From contig KV425597.1 of the NCBI GenBank assembly GCA_001632425.1, positions 8,443 to 72,442 on the forward strand: 64,000 bases of DNA, read 5' to 3'. The stretch comes from Neolentinus lepideus HHB14362 ss-1. Taxonomy: Eukaryota; Basidiomycota; Agaricomycetes; Gloeophyllales; Gloeophyllaceae. How positions within the stretch are numbered: position 1 is the first letter of the stretch; the number at the start of each line of letters is the position of its first letter. Shown one piece after another: positions 1-10,879 of the stretch. The notes under the pieces were generated by a model. That model was not told where the DNA came from and ran no database searches. It saw only the letters and a list, made by a program, of their open reading frames with translations. Position numbers and translations under genes: made by a program.

Positions 1-3000
1 GCATTAATACATTACGCTTAAAACATTACTGGGTATTGCATAAGGGTTTGTTAAAATATTAGACATGTAATACATTATTATTACAGAACCGGCTGTAAAT
101 GGAAGGATAGGGCTGAGACTGCAAACCACAAATGCAATGTATATGAAAAAAACCAAAAAAGAAACTGCGATGCGAAGTGGGACGCAGAAAGATGGCGACA
201 GAATAGCGATGGGAGGCTAAAAATAGAACACAATCGGAAAGTGACAAGGTGCAACACAGCACGCCTATTAGCAGTTGGTGAGATAGCGATGTAGTGCTCT
301 AGCGATGTATAGCAATGATAGCGACTTGGCGCTCTTATCGTAGGCAGAGAGATAGTGACACAGAGATCGGAGGAAGGATGCAAGACACAGGAAGCTCAGA
401 GATAGATGCAGGAATGAGATGGGAACACTAGATTGCACAGGGAGGACTGACTGGGTTGCCTGTTGCCTGCCTTGTCTGCCTACAGGAGGTCCAACTAAAG
501 TACTCTACTGGGTAAACAAATGAACCAAAAGCCATATGCTAACAAAATGAAACTACTCCTGAAACTGATCTATCTCAAACCTCAGACAGGGGAACAATCT
601 CCGTAAGCTACAGTGTCCATATGCACAGGCCACCGCATACCGAAAGAAGCATGGGAAAGCACACAGCATCGCATCAAAAAGTGCTATTGCTCCAGGTGGA
701 GGCTGCACAGGTGTCCGCAATGCACGCACAGCCTCGGAATGACTTGAGCTTGATAGAGACCACACTGCCAGATGCAGCTGAAGCAGTGCAACACTGCCGC
801 ACTATGCCACTTGTTGGAAGGATACCACGGCACCGCCGCTATTGTCGAGATGGGTGCACTTGCTTACATAATGCAGCGGAGCACCTGCTGAATGAGATTG
901 AAGTGTCGAGGAGTGCAGGAAATAGCTGGAAAAATCAATAAAAACTCGAATATTGCTTGCGTCACCAGACCGGGAGCCCTAGTGCTATCGCACATAGCAT
1001 GAGAAATAGCGCAAAAGTGCCAAAAATGCGTTTTCTGAGCCTAGAGACACATAGGGTGTATCAACGGCATACAACGAGGCAGCTAATGTAGGCTATAACT
1101 AGATTAGAAGTAGTAGAATATAGTTTATTCTACTTCCTATGGATCCTGCCGCAGCATCCGCCGAGATCACTGGTGCCATTATCAGGACACTTGACAGGAC
1201 ACAAGATGGCAACAGTATTGTTGGCAAGCTGCTCGAGACATTGTTAGCACATCCAAGGAGTCAAAAAATTGTGATTCAGTGGGCTAGCAACACAATGAGG
1301 AGGATATACTCATGGGAAATTCAAGCACTTGTACATAAGGACACTGGGCTTCACTTCAGCACTCACACTGCAACAAGCGAGCAGCTAGATACATTCAATC
1401 TCAATGAGATTGTGTCAAAAATGCAGTGCCTGGTGCCAGATCTGTGGGATCTTCTAGGGTGCTTGTTCTCTCAGATCAACATCCTTCTGCTCTTGAATTG
1501 CCAGAGCTACCTTGATTTGAAAAAGACATGCCCACTTCTCGAACTTGTCTTTAAAAAGATCCCAAATCTTCTTGGTAGACCATCTAGTTTGTGATGAGGA
1601 TGGCATAGTGATGATCAACACTGAGCAAATATGTGCCTTCAGAGAGTAGAGTGCCTTGATAGTCACGCCAGTACAAGCAACCAGCCATTTCAGGCAGGAA
1701 GCCAAATATGAGCAAACTATGAGTTTGTCTTTTGTTTATTGATTCTGTAGCACAGCCATGTAATGCTCAGGGACAGCTCAGTGACCAATTGCGCCAGCCA
1801 TCTCTGAGCATTCACTTGCCCTTAGTTGCCTTCTAAATATGGAAACCATATTATATAATATGTTTTATTGCCTGATGTAATATGTTTTTCACATGCATAC
1901 TCGGTGATATGCACAGACATGCGATGAAACCCACAAAGATGTGACCTAAAGACAGACACAACCACAAAGCAAACACCAAACCCTTGGTGTCAGATGGCTG
2001 CGAGGCCTGGGGTAACGAAGGGTATAGATAGTTTGGAGGGGATGGGTGTAGGTGAGATGTGTAGATGGGGCTAAAGGGAGGTTGGCACCGAGCTGCTATT
2101 CAGCGGCAGTCTGATTCTAGAGAAACAACACTATGTGCTATCTGGTCTTTGGCACTCTGTAGAAGAGCGCTACTTGAGGTTGCTATCTCTAACTTGGGTG
2201 TATAGACTCTGGTTAGTATGATGCTACAGTGCATGAGACTGCCAAAGAGAGAGAGACTTTGTGAAGGATTTTGCTTACAATCAGTGACACTACACTGACT
2301 TGCTCTGTTGCTATCTCTGGGTGAAGTCAGAGGTACGCAAGAGTACTTAAACGTAAGTTGCAAGATGGACTTAGAAGAAACTCTGATGTTGATAGGCCTC
2401 AGGCGCCGCTGGCCTCCGAAAATGCATTTTTGGTGTTTCTAATGACTTCTCGGAGCACTCCACCACTTCCATTCACCTCCAACACATCTCCATGCTCTGA
2501 CGTACTTCATATCTGAGCTCCGAGCCATATGCCTGCCACAACCGACACACTTAGACATTGCACTGAGTTTCAGTACTTCACCACCACATCCTTGGAGACC
2601 CTCGGAGCCTTTACTGTATGCTTAGATGACCAAGTGACCCTTATGCACCTCAAGAGCAGCACTGACGTTATCGGCAGACCTCCTACGTGCTCCAGACCAT
2701 CACCATGTGGACGTTGCAAGGCTAGTCAGCATTCAGGACCTTTGGAACCCCCAACGTCAGCGATTTCACCACACTCGGTGCTCTCGGCACCTCTATCCTG
2801 AGCTTATCCATGCTGAGTTGACTGTATCCAGTCTCCCTTATGCACTTGCAATGATCCTATCCTCCATTCGACCATGCGGCACCTCTGAGCTGACTGGACA
2901 CACCGAGTTCAGGTGCTGCGGACCCTCCTTGCCACTCCGATGCCATTGCGGACCTTTGTCGACTATCCTTGTGATGTTCAAGATGCGAGTCAGCTCATAC

Positions 3001-4600
3001 AAGTCATTCGTGGGCGCTGACACTTTGGACAGAGCAATTTTGGAAGGTTTTCCTTTGGACTGGTTGTTTCTAAGGCACCAAGCATATTTTGGAATGATAG
3101 CGGTACTCGGTTAGGCATATGGCGTGCTGTGGCAGTATGTTTTTGGATGTATATTCTCATTTGTTGCATATGGCATGATTTGATAGACGAAGGAGCTTCG
3201 TACTTAGTAGATTTTGGACATTTGGGTTACTTAGTACTTTAGACACCCTGTATTCTCAGACCATCATCAGATCATTCCAGACCACTGTATGGGTCACCCT
3301 CGAATTTACTTCACCTTTCACATCTCAAAAGTCTCGCTGCATTTAGAATTGTGTTCTAGTCAGCCTCGGTGTGAGGTCTTGTGTTTGTGTTGCATCTTAT
3401 TGTCTCCATTGCGTTCTTACTGTGTTTTACTGCATCTGTGTTGCATTCTATTGCATCCTAGAGTCCTCTTGCGTGGAGGAACCTTCTGAGCTATTGTCTT
3501 TCACCCTTCCGAGTCCTTCCGATGGACAGCTAGTCTTGCCCAGTACCAAATACCCTCCGAGAAGTGCCGAGTTAGTGCTGAGAAGTGTAGTTTTGGAGTT
3601 TTAGAGAGTTAGGAGTTGCATAGAGCATCTGGGTCAACTCACAGGAGATATACGGTGCCTTCCATTGTGTTGTTTTTCATCCCTCACCTCCCCCGAGCTT
3701 TACCTGTCTACCCTTCTACTGCCGACACTATTAGATGGAGTTCCCTCCACATTTTCTAGGTGTTTTTGGTGGTTGTTGTGTGTTGTTGCCTGTCAACGTG
3801 AGACTGAAATCTGAAGAGTGTGGTGAAGATGACTTGTTGTACAAAACAAGAAAGTGATGTCTTAAATACAAGAGAGCGACTGCTCTATGTCTGATTCTAA
3901 CTACCTACTACTGCAAGTCATGCCTCTGCTCAGCCTCACATCCATATGACTTGTACCACCTCATTCCTAGTCCGCATGCAATCCTTGACCAATACCCCTT
4001 GCAACCAACTCCAGCATGTGCGCCGTTCCTCAGGCAGGGGCCAGTCAGGTGTGTCTTGACTTTGGGTTAGAGCATGCCTCCTTGATGATCAGGTGGCAGG
4101 CTATGCTGCTGGTGCTAGCGCAATCTTGCCAAATAGGGATAAAAGGCAGGGCTGCTATATTGTGTGGCAGTGTCGTGATAGCCGTAGTCTTGCCATGTGC
4201 CGACACGCGCTGCACACATAAGGAAAGTCATGCCATTAGAACTAGCACTGATCTGAAGCAGCAGCAGGCTGTATGCCATATGGAAAGGTGCCCTGAGACA
4301 CCACCTCAGTTTGGACCATAGTAACAATGTCAGGCAGTGCATGCCAAGATGCCAATGACTCGACTGAATGACATTCAGCCGACTGTGCCATTGAGAAGCC
4401 ATCCTAAGTGCACTGAGAAGCCAAGAGCCTTGTCGCTGGGGCATAGGGTCACTAGTGTGCAGAGTACCGACAGTGCGCTATTGAGTCACTAAGTTGCCAT
4501 TCCCATGAAGTGCGCGGAATCACCCTAAATCGTGTTTTCTGGGGTCAGAAGCCAACGGGGCCTATCATCAGATTGCAATGTGAATGCGGAGATGGCTGGT
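1..4600. other. Gene-poor repeat-rich region
   Basis: I see no convincing intact gene here apart from the possible fragment at 1139-1594. The sequence is full of short imperfect word repeats, for example tgcatct/tgcatcc variants around 3380-3480 and gcgatgta/gcgatag variants around 200-330. Reading frames are short and lack splice-consistent continuations. This looks like decayed transposon or intergenic DNA. Confidence 0.6.
1139..1594 (+). CDS. Hypothetical protein fragment, possibly transposon-associated
   Basis: An uninterrupted frame of 151 codons begins with ATG directly after a short AT-rich stretch. The composition is protein-like: an alpha-helical, moderately charged N-terminal part (residues 1-50), a segment around WASNTMRRIYSWEI and a hydrophobic LWDLLGCLFSQINILLLL stretch near residues 98-116. 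The style recalls N-terminal parts of multicopy Agaricomycete proteins of the DUF6589 type, but that is memory of the family and not a tested match. Downstream the frame stops and no clear second exon continues it. I regard it as a 5' fragment of a repeated gene, or possibly a chance frame. Function is not assigned. Confidence 0.3.
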   Translation: MDPAAASAEITGAIIRTLDRTQDGNSIVGKLLETLLAHPRSQKIVIQWASNTMRRIYSWEIQALVHKDTGLHFSTHTATSEQLDTFNLNEIVSKMQCLVPDLWDLLGCLFSQINILLLLNCQSYLDLKKTCPLLELVFKKIPNLLGRPSSL

Positions 4601-4639
4601 TTTAGGAGCCTGGAACTGGACCTGATTTCAGGTCCTAGG

Positions 4640-5433
4640 TAGTGTTGTTCCTGAAGTGAAGTGTTTCAAAGTGGACTTCAATCCACTTTGAGTTTTGTAT
4701 GACTTTGTGAGACTTTGAAGTCATCCTAAGTTGCTTTAAAGACTTTGCAAAGTGGTGATGAATTGCATGTGAATTGATGTGATGCGTTGATTCATCCCGC
4801 TTACTGGCTGAAAACTATGCTCGTCGCGCTCCTTGGTGATGAAGAGAATCCCAAGAAAATTCAAGAAATTCATAATAAATATGTGTGAGCTCTACCAGTA
4901 CTTGCCCTGTTCATATACCCGATGACTACCCCACTAGTAGTCTGCTTTTGCAACACTCTTGAGGCTTGCATCTGCTCGTCAGGTGCTCAGTACTCACAGG
5001 GTGCAACTACCGCTACCAGTTGGCCATTGGTAAATGTGCCTAGACCTGCAAATATCAAACAGCCAACCTGCGACACAGTACTCCCACCTTATCCTCCGCC
5101 AAACAGACTCAGTCTACTGGCCTCCTCAGTTCCAAGGTCAGGCAAGCACACATTCCTTCCAGGTTCACATTTTAGCCCATTTTTACACCTTCCTGATGAT
5201 TAGTAGAATATGTAGAACACTTATTATAGTCATTCTGTCCTGTGTATATAGCAATAATCCGTATCTGAGGAGGATGCTTTCAGCTCGACAGCCACAGCCG
5301 TGAGAATCGCTCGTGCTCTTGCACCACCCACTTCGCGAAGTCTTCAAAGTACCTTTAAAGTGACTTCAAGGAGAGCGAAGTGCGTCATAATCGCACTTTG
5401 AAGGACTTCGACTTCACTTAGTGACCAACACTA
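4640..5433. mobile_element. hAT-like non-autonomous element (MITE-like)
   Basis: The left end starts TAGTGTTGTTCCTGAAGTGA and the right end, read on the other strand, starts TAGTGTTGGTCACTAAGTGA, so the termini are imperfect inverted repeats of about 40 bp that continue into TCAAAGTG on both sides. Immediately outside lie GTCCTAGG (4632-4639) and GTCCCAGG (5434-5441), an 8-bp direct duplication with one mismatch. Eight-base target duplications and TAGTG/CAGTG-type ends are typical of hAT elements. No transposase frame is visible inside, so it would have to be moved in trans. The flanking DNA (GGACCTG on the left, CAGGTCC plus CCGGACC words on the right) is itself inverted-repeat-like, suggesting it landed inside an older element. 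Confidence 0.55.
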
Positions 5434-5587
5434 GTCCCAGGTCCAGGAAATACCCCGAACCGGACTCAGAGTTCAGTTCCAGGTCCGGAAAATTTCGGCA
5501 AAAACCGGACTGAGCCGGACCGCGGCATCACTAGTCCTTTGCCACAATGGCTGTGACGAAAATAAAATATTTCTACACTCAGCTGTA

Positions 5588-6021
5588 TTGTACACAAAAA
5601 TAAAGAACTACTTGGGAATGATAGACACAATGTATGCCGACATTTTGAAAGTGAAATGGAACCAATATGAGGAATATAGTGGGTATGGCAAGGCATATAC
5701 TGTAGGGTGTCCGACTACTAGGTTTCCGACAGTATGCCATTTTATGCACTCTGCGAACGTGTTCGGCGGGCGAACCTCCCAGTCGCCTAGACATTCTCCA
5801 ATCACGAAGTTCAACGAACTTGAATTCAACGCCACTAGTCAATCACCCATGTGCATGAACCAGTGAGTCTACTCTCTCTCTGTACAATATCTTTCATCTC
5901 AGTGTTCTACTCTGTGATAGTATACTATATCCGCCTGCCGGAGTCGAGGATGGCGCTGTGCTGGCGAACCCCGAAATCAAGGAGAAGATTGCTGATCGTA
6001 AAGCAAAGATAAGCGAAGATT
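5588..6021 (+). CDS. Hypothetical two-exon protein or gene tail
   Basis: The frame from ATG at 5588 runs to about 5861, where a GTGAGT donor is found; the acceptor at about 5922 rejoins it in frame and the protein ends with a charged tail, IADRKAKISED, before TAA at about 6021. The joined product is about 120 residues with the motif PPAGVEDGAVLANPEI in exon 2. The phase-compatible splice and lysine-rich C-terminus make this look like the 3' end of a real gene, perhaps truncated at its 5' side by the repeats upstream of 5550. I do not recognise the family. It could also be a chance join of two open frames. Confidence 0.35.
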
Positions 6022-6252
6022 AAACCTAGATTGCCAGTGCAATCCTCAATTCCTTACAGCCTTGGTGCTCATGTCTCTCACAGTAAATGGACCTACTTCA
6101 CTTAATGTCCTGCATTTCGGTTTCGACCGTTACCCTGTCACATCATCAGTCTCACCAATCTTTCCATTTCCAGCAAGTATACACTGCGTTTCTCATGTGG
6201 AGACTAAGAAAGTACACCAGACTCGTTATGCCTCCAAGCTTCTCGCCTCTCG

Positions 6253-7693
6253 TTACGCGCCCCTTTCGCGCAGGATCTGGTTTTGCACGACCAAAAGAAG
6301 TGCATAAATTGTCTCGATCCTCTGCATCCTCCCTTGAGTACGCTTGACACCACGGTAATCTTAAACTTGACTTACCGGGACATCCACACCCTTATGAGCA
6401 GCCATCCTCACCACCTCACCTACGATCCCTTCAACCTCGGTGGGCCGCCCGTTCTCAATATCGAGTAGCATGCTCGCTCTGTGATTGTTCTCAGGCACCA
6501 TATGCAACTGTTTCGTGCCCGCGATCGTACCCTCGACCACCGCAGTGGGCAGAGCGGACTCATCATAGCCCATCGCTCGTCCTGCACGCCCGCATGCTTA
6601 AAACCTCGATGCGCATGGAGTATCAATCGAACGTGGCTCACCAACTGCAAGGGCCTCGTTCAGCACCCCGCGTATAGCCGGTATCGTATATTTCTCGATC
6701 AACTCCGCTGTCACGTCGGCGATGTACGGTGCTGGCATCGTCTTCTCTGCGTTTTGCCTACGGAACAGCGCTGTGACAGGATGGCCGGTTAAAGTTGCGA
6801 AGGAAGAGAATGCAAGATTCCACAAATTCTTTTGGAACCTTACGCCCTGGATATCGGGTACAGCTGATGCGACGCCGCCGCCTGCGGTGACTATAGATGC
6901 AAAGTCGTCCAAGACGGCTTGCTCGGAGGGGGTATTGCTCGTGGCGATGGAGTCCGAGGGACGATAGACGCCTAGGGTGAGTCGGTCCTGTCGTTGCAGT
7001 GTATTGAGTGGTACAGAGAGTAGAAAAAAGATGGTGAACGCACGAAATCGCCGTGTAGTACGATGTTCTCTGCTGTGAGGTTAGTGGTGATCCACACGGA
7101 GCCGCTAATGATGCGCGGTTCCTCGTCTGCCTTGGCGGTCTTCGCAGCATAGTACAGATCCTGCTCGACGTTCAGTCCGTTCTGAAGCAGGACGTATGTC
7201 GGCTGTGGATGTTTGGACGTATATGGCACAGAGAGGAGGGGCCGCAGTATGTCCGGTGTCGCAGAGACTTCCGGCAAGTACTTGGTGCAGACCACTACAT
7301 AGGAATAGGGCCTGTCAAGAGCGTCCGAGACGGATTTAACAACTGTATGGTATGAAGTTCGACGGGCCCTCCAAGACAATGTGAGACTACATACGTCTGT
7401 CCGGCTTCCAACCGGGTATATCACCGTATTTCGCGCTCTTGATGTGCATTCCACGAGCTGTATGGAAGATATGAGACTGCTGCAACCAACCATGAGTAGG
7501 ACGTACAATTGATAGCATCGTAGTTACTTCTTGCGACGACGGTCACTCGAGCTTTCTGACTCTTCTGCAAAATCAATGCATCTATCGTTTTACATATATA
7601 TCAGAAGGGCGATAGTGTGCAGGTATGGTACTCACAGATTGCGCCCACAGCTCCAAAGCCGATGAGTAGAACATCTTTTGTTTCTGGACTCAT
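6253..7693 (-). CDS. Ketopantoate reductase family protein (ApbA/PanE-like), copy A
   Basis: This gene encodes an NADPH-dependent reductase-type protein of the 2-dehydropantoate 2-reductase superfamily. The first exon carries the Rossmann motif LLIGFGAVGAI (GxGxxG) at residues 9-19. Later exons read SYHTVVKSVSDALDRPYSYV, then LLQNGLNVEQDL, the C-terminal-domain segment NLAFSSFATLTGHPVTALFR, and NGRPTEVEGIVGEVVRMA. The last intron ends at a gatgcag acceptor and joins in phase 0 to RIETIYALLLVVQNQ and the stop at 6253. Introns are about 50 nt. It is transcribed in the same direction as the OMT gene 1.4 kb upstream. The true substrate is unknown: fungal relatives in metabolite clusters need not act in pantothenate synthesis. 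The copy looks intact. Confidence 0.85.
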
Positions 7694-9078
7694 TGTGAGA
7701 GCCTCAGCGAGTGTTTGTTGTAAGGGAATTGAAACTGAAACATTGAGTTTGTGCGGCCCTTAAAAGTATCGAATTGGGGTGCTTGATAAACCAATGAGGG
7801 GTCAGGCGGTTTAAATTTGGATGGAGCGTCCGAGCACTTCGAGGGGATTAGGGACATCAGGCAACACGGAATTCTCTCAGTTATGGAGTAGCAAATAGTT
7901 CCCATAAGTCGGGCCCTGTGTTCGTAGGTAGCCATAAGACACAGATCTAGGTCTCATATCAACGTAAGTACTATAAGTATACGGTGGTTTGCTATAGTAC
8001 CCACCTGTCCTCCTAAGGTGACCGCAGCACATAGAACATAGCTACATCAATACAGTACGCTTAAACCAGAACGACTTACACTCTAACGTGTTTTCCAACG
8101 TCCACCGGCTATTTACTCTAGTCCCGAATAAGACGACCGTCGACAGGAACCCACTATACGATCCGTCGGAATGATTTCGGTTCTGTGATGCACCAGGGAT
8201 AGAAAGCAGCGCCATTGCATGATCATGTGCGCCGAATGGGCGGCGATGGGCGGTTCACAAAGCTACTTTTCGAGCTAACTTGACCGACTCGAGTTAGGGA
8301 GACAGTGCCAAAAATAACTTTAATCAGGCGCCACCGAAGGGCGTGTTTGCTGCGCATGTCCTTGTCTGTGCCGCAGTGACTTGAATAGCAAGCGAACCTG
8401 CGCTAAAATGCACCGCTTACTAGGAGGACTCCTAGTAAGCAGTGTATTTCCAACTTGAACTGTATATCAAACAAACGCACCTTCGAGAGCTGTTGTACCA
8501 CCACCGCGTCGATTAATATCGGGTCCGAGTTGTGTCGAGACGACCGTGATGTGTTGTTTATAGACTATAGACATCAAATTTTATCATACTTATGGATTTG
8601 GATTGTGGTAGCTGCAGCTCCGACCGGGTCAACATGGGATATTTCTGCCACCTTGAAGAGTGGGTCTTGAGTACATCAATTCGCTCGTCTAAAACACTCT
8701 TTCAGCATAGGGTGTAAGGATGGGCGGAGGTACCATTTCGGATAGTGTCAGAGCCAACCCTGGAAATGCGAACATATTCATGAGATTGATGTCAGGCACA
8801 GAGTATAATAGTACATCGTCATCGACGTTTGTCCCCTTTGGGAGTTAGGCAACACATAATCTCGTCAAGTCGACAGCTATCCCTGCTGTGAGCACCTCGT
8901 TCTGTTGCGCAAAGCTACACTAAGCATTTAAGCCTTTCCTCATCATACACACTAGCGAGAGTGACGTTGACTGACATTCATACACCCGGATCCACCTCGA
9001 CTTCGGCCACGTGCACATATCCTCTTCAAAAAGGTATCGTATCAGCGCATGAGGCCAACTACTCGCCATGAAGCGATC
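7694..9078. other. Intergenic between KPR copy A and OMT copy A
   Basis: No gene is supported. The right part (about 8720-9060) resembles the sequence downstream of OMT copy B (about 23860-24220) and, on the other strand, that downstream of OMT copy C (about 38170-38510), with shared phrases such as GAGTTAGGCAACACA and CACCTCGTTCTG. It also contains the long hairpin at 8411-8444. Confidence 0.6.
8411..8444. repeat. Long near-perfect hairpin
   Basis: The arms GCTTACTAGGAG and CTCCTAGTAAGC (8415-8440) are perfectly complementary and separated by only GA; extending outward adds four more base pairs with one mismatch. It lies in the intergenic region between KPR A and OMT A. It could be the core of a decayed inverted-repeat element or a structured RNA or terminator; nothing distinguishes these. 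Confidence 0.7.
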
Positions 9079-10879
9079 TCACCTCGTCGCGGTCACCCCT
9101 TTGATCCTCATTCCAGCTAATCGGACCATAGTTTCGAGGCTCGCATATGTCCGCTCGAACGCTGAGCATGAACCAATTAGTCGAAAACTCCCCGTCTCGA
9201 GGAACCCACTGACCATTGCAGGACGCTATCAAGCCGATGTTGACTTGATTCCCGATTCTCCCTGCCATGCCGAAATCCTCGGGGATGAACGGCGGCGGCT
9301 CTATAGGTACATAACGCGGTTGCCCTTCCAACGCTGCAAACGACTCCTTGGCACTCGGTCCTTCTCCTTTCACGATGACTGGTCGGATAATCGGGTCTGT
9401 AATGAGCAGCTGACTCTGTCGCGAAAGAGTGTCAACATCACGCCGTTCAACCGGCCAAAACGGGCACGAACCTTGCTGTCTTCCAAGCACTCCCGGATCC
9501 GACTCAGTATCTTGGCACCCTCTTCATCCGACCAATCATGGAGGACTACAAACAACAGCTGTCAATTGTACAAGTCTCCGTTAACCTGGTGCGCGGAAGA
9601 CACACTCTTTGTCAACATGAACACATAATTGCCTTTGCCCTTGAGCTTGTTCGGCTCGAAAAAGTTTTGCTCCTCGAATTTCACTCTGTCCGTGAGACCT
9701 TTCGAGGAGATATACTTCGCCGCCACCTCCCGTGTAACTGGAAGGTCTTGTACGATGAACTGCTTGATTTCCGGGTGACTGCCAATCCAATAAGCGGGCA
9801 TGGACGCTCGAAAAGAAATTCCACGTACGCTGCAGCAAGAGCGCAACATAATGTTCCTTGGCCCCCTCCAACATCCACAATTGCGTCTTTATCCTTAACC
9901 AAGTCGACCCAGGGGATATCGAAGGCAACCCCATTGTCAGAAGCAACGCCCATCCCTCCCATTCTGTACTCATGTGTAAGTGTCTATTAACTCCGACACG
10001 AGATGAGGAACTGACCCTAGCCCGAACTTCTGTGCTTCTCCTGGCTTTTGCTGCAACCAGCTGTTCGATCCGAAAAACGGGAGGTCGGTGCCGGCGTACA
10101 GGTTCCAGGCCGTCTTATCTGGGCTCCTTGACATACGGAAGCTCTCGTCAGGGTGGGTCATGGCTTCAGGCAGTTTGCCGACACCATTGCTCTGGTAATA
10201 AATCCTGACAGAATCGTTATGTGAGAGAGGATAGTCAATGCGTAAGGCCCTTACATGTTTTTGGCAGCGTAGTAACCTTTTGACCCGGCCTTCAACGTAT
10301 GGCTTCGCCGGTTGTTGGCAAAATATCCCGGTCTCGTCTCGCGGAACCAGCCTGCATTAGCGAGAAGACGTAGGAATCCCTCTGTCAAGAGAGTGAGTAT
10401 TAGTTGAAACTATGAACGTGGAGCTGGTACCAAGTTTCAATGAGTCTGTCTTCGTCTTCTCTGCTATCACCTGTATGTATACCCCCTCCTCTTGATTGCT
10501 TGCATCTTCCAGCACCTCGTGGATGCCGAGCTCTGCAACCAGCCGCAATCCTTGGATCTCGGCCACTGATACGGCTGCTGATGCCACTGCTTCGGACGGG
10601 CTTTCCAACAGCAGCTTCAAGCGTTCCTATCCAAGTCCTTCTCCATCAGTCTTCCGTCGTGGACCGAAATATTGAATTACTCACCAAGGCGCTCACCGCC
10701 AGCCTGCGTGCCTCGTACATGATTGGCGGCGTCACATATGTAGGGTCGTCAATGGGATGTGGCCTGGACGTCATCAACGAGGGTTCTATGAACGATTGTT
10801 TAACGAGTTCGGTTTTGAAGACATCGATCGAGGTCGTCAGCGTCTCAAGGAGGCTAGAAATTTCGGACACCACCGCCAT
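9079..10879 (-). CDS. SAM-dependent O-methyltransferase (COMT-type), copy A
   Basis: This is a class I methyltransferase of the plant COMT/Methyltransf_2 style, about 460 residues in nine exons. Exon 1 starts MAVVSEISSLLETLTTSIDV. A dimerisation-type helical region follows (EIQGLRLVAELGIHEVLEDA), then GWFRETRPGYFANNRRSHTL. The SAM-binding motif I is AIVDVGGGQGTL near residue 265. VLHDWSDEEGAKIL holds the histidine that serves as catalytic base in this family. PPPFIPEDFGMAG follows, and the protein ends in a last exon with MVRLAGMRIKGVT. All introns are GT-AG and in phase. The start matches the paralogues. The acceptor substrate cannot be read from sequence. It lies head-to-tail with KPR A and is nearly the same as copies B and C. 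Confidence 0.9.

Noticed and set aside
3370..3480. TTGCATCT-type word repeats as a possible satellite
   Set aside because: Word spacing is irregular and copies differ too much; this is low-complexity sequence without a defined unit.
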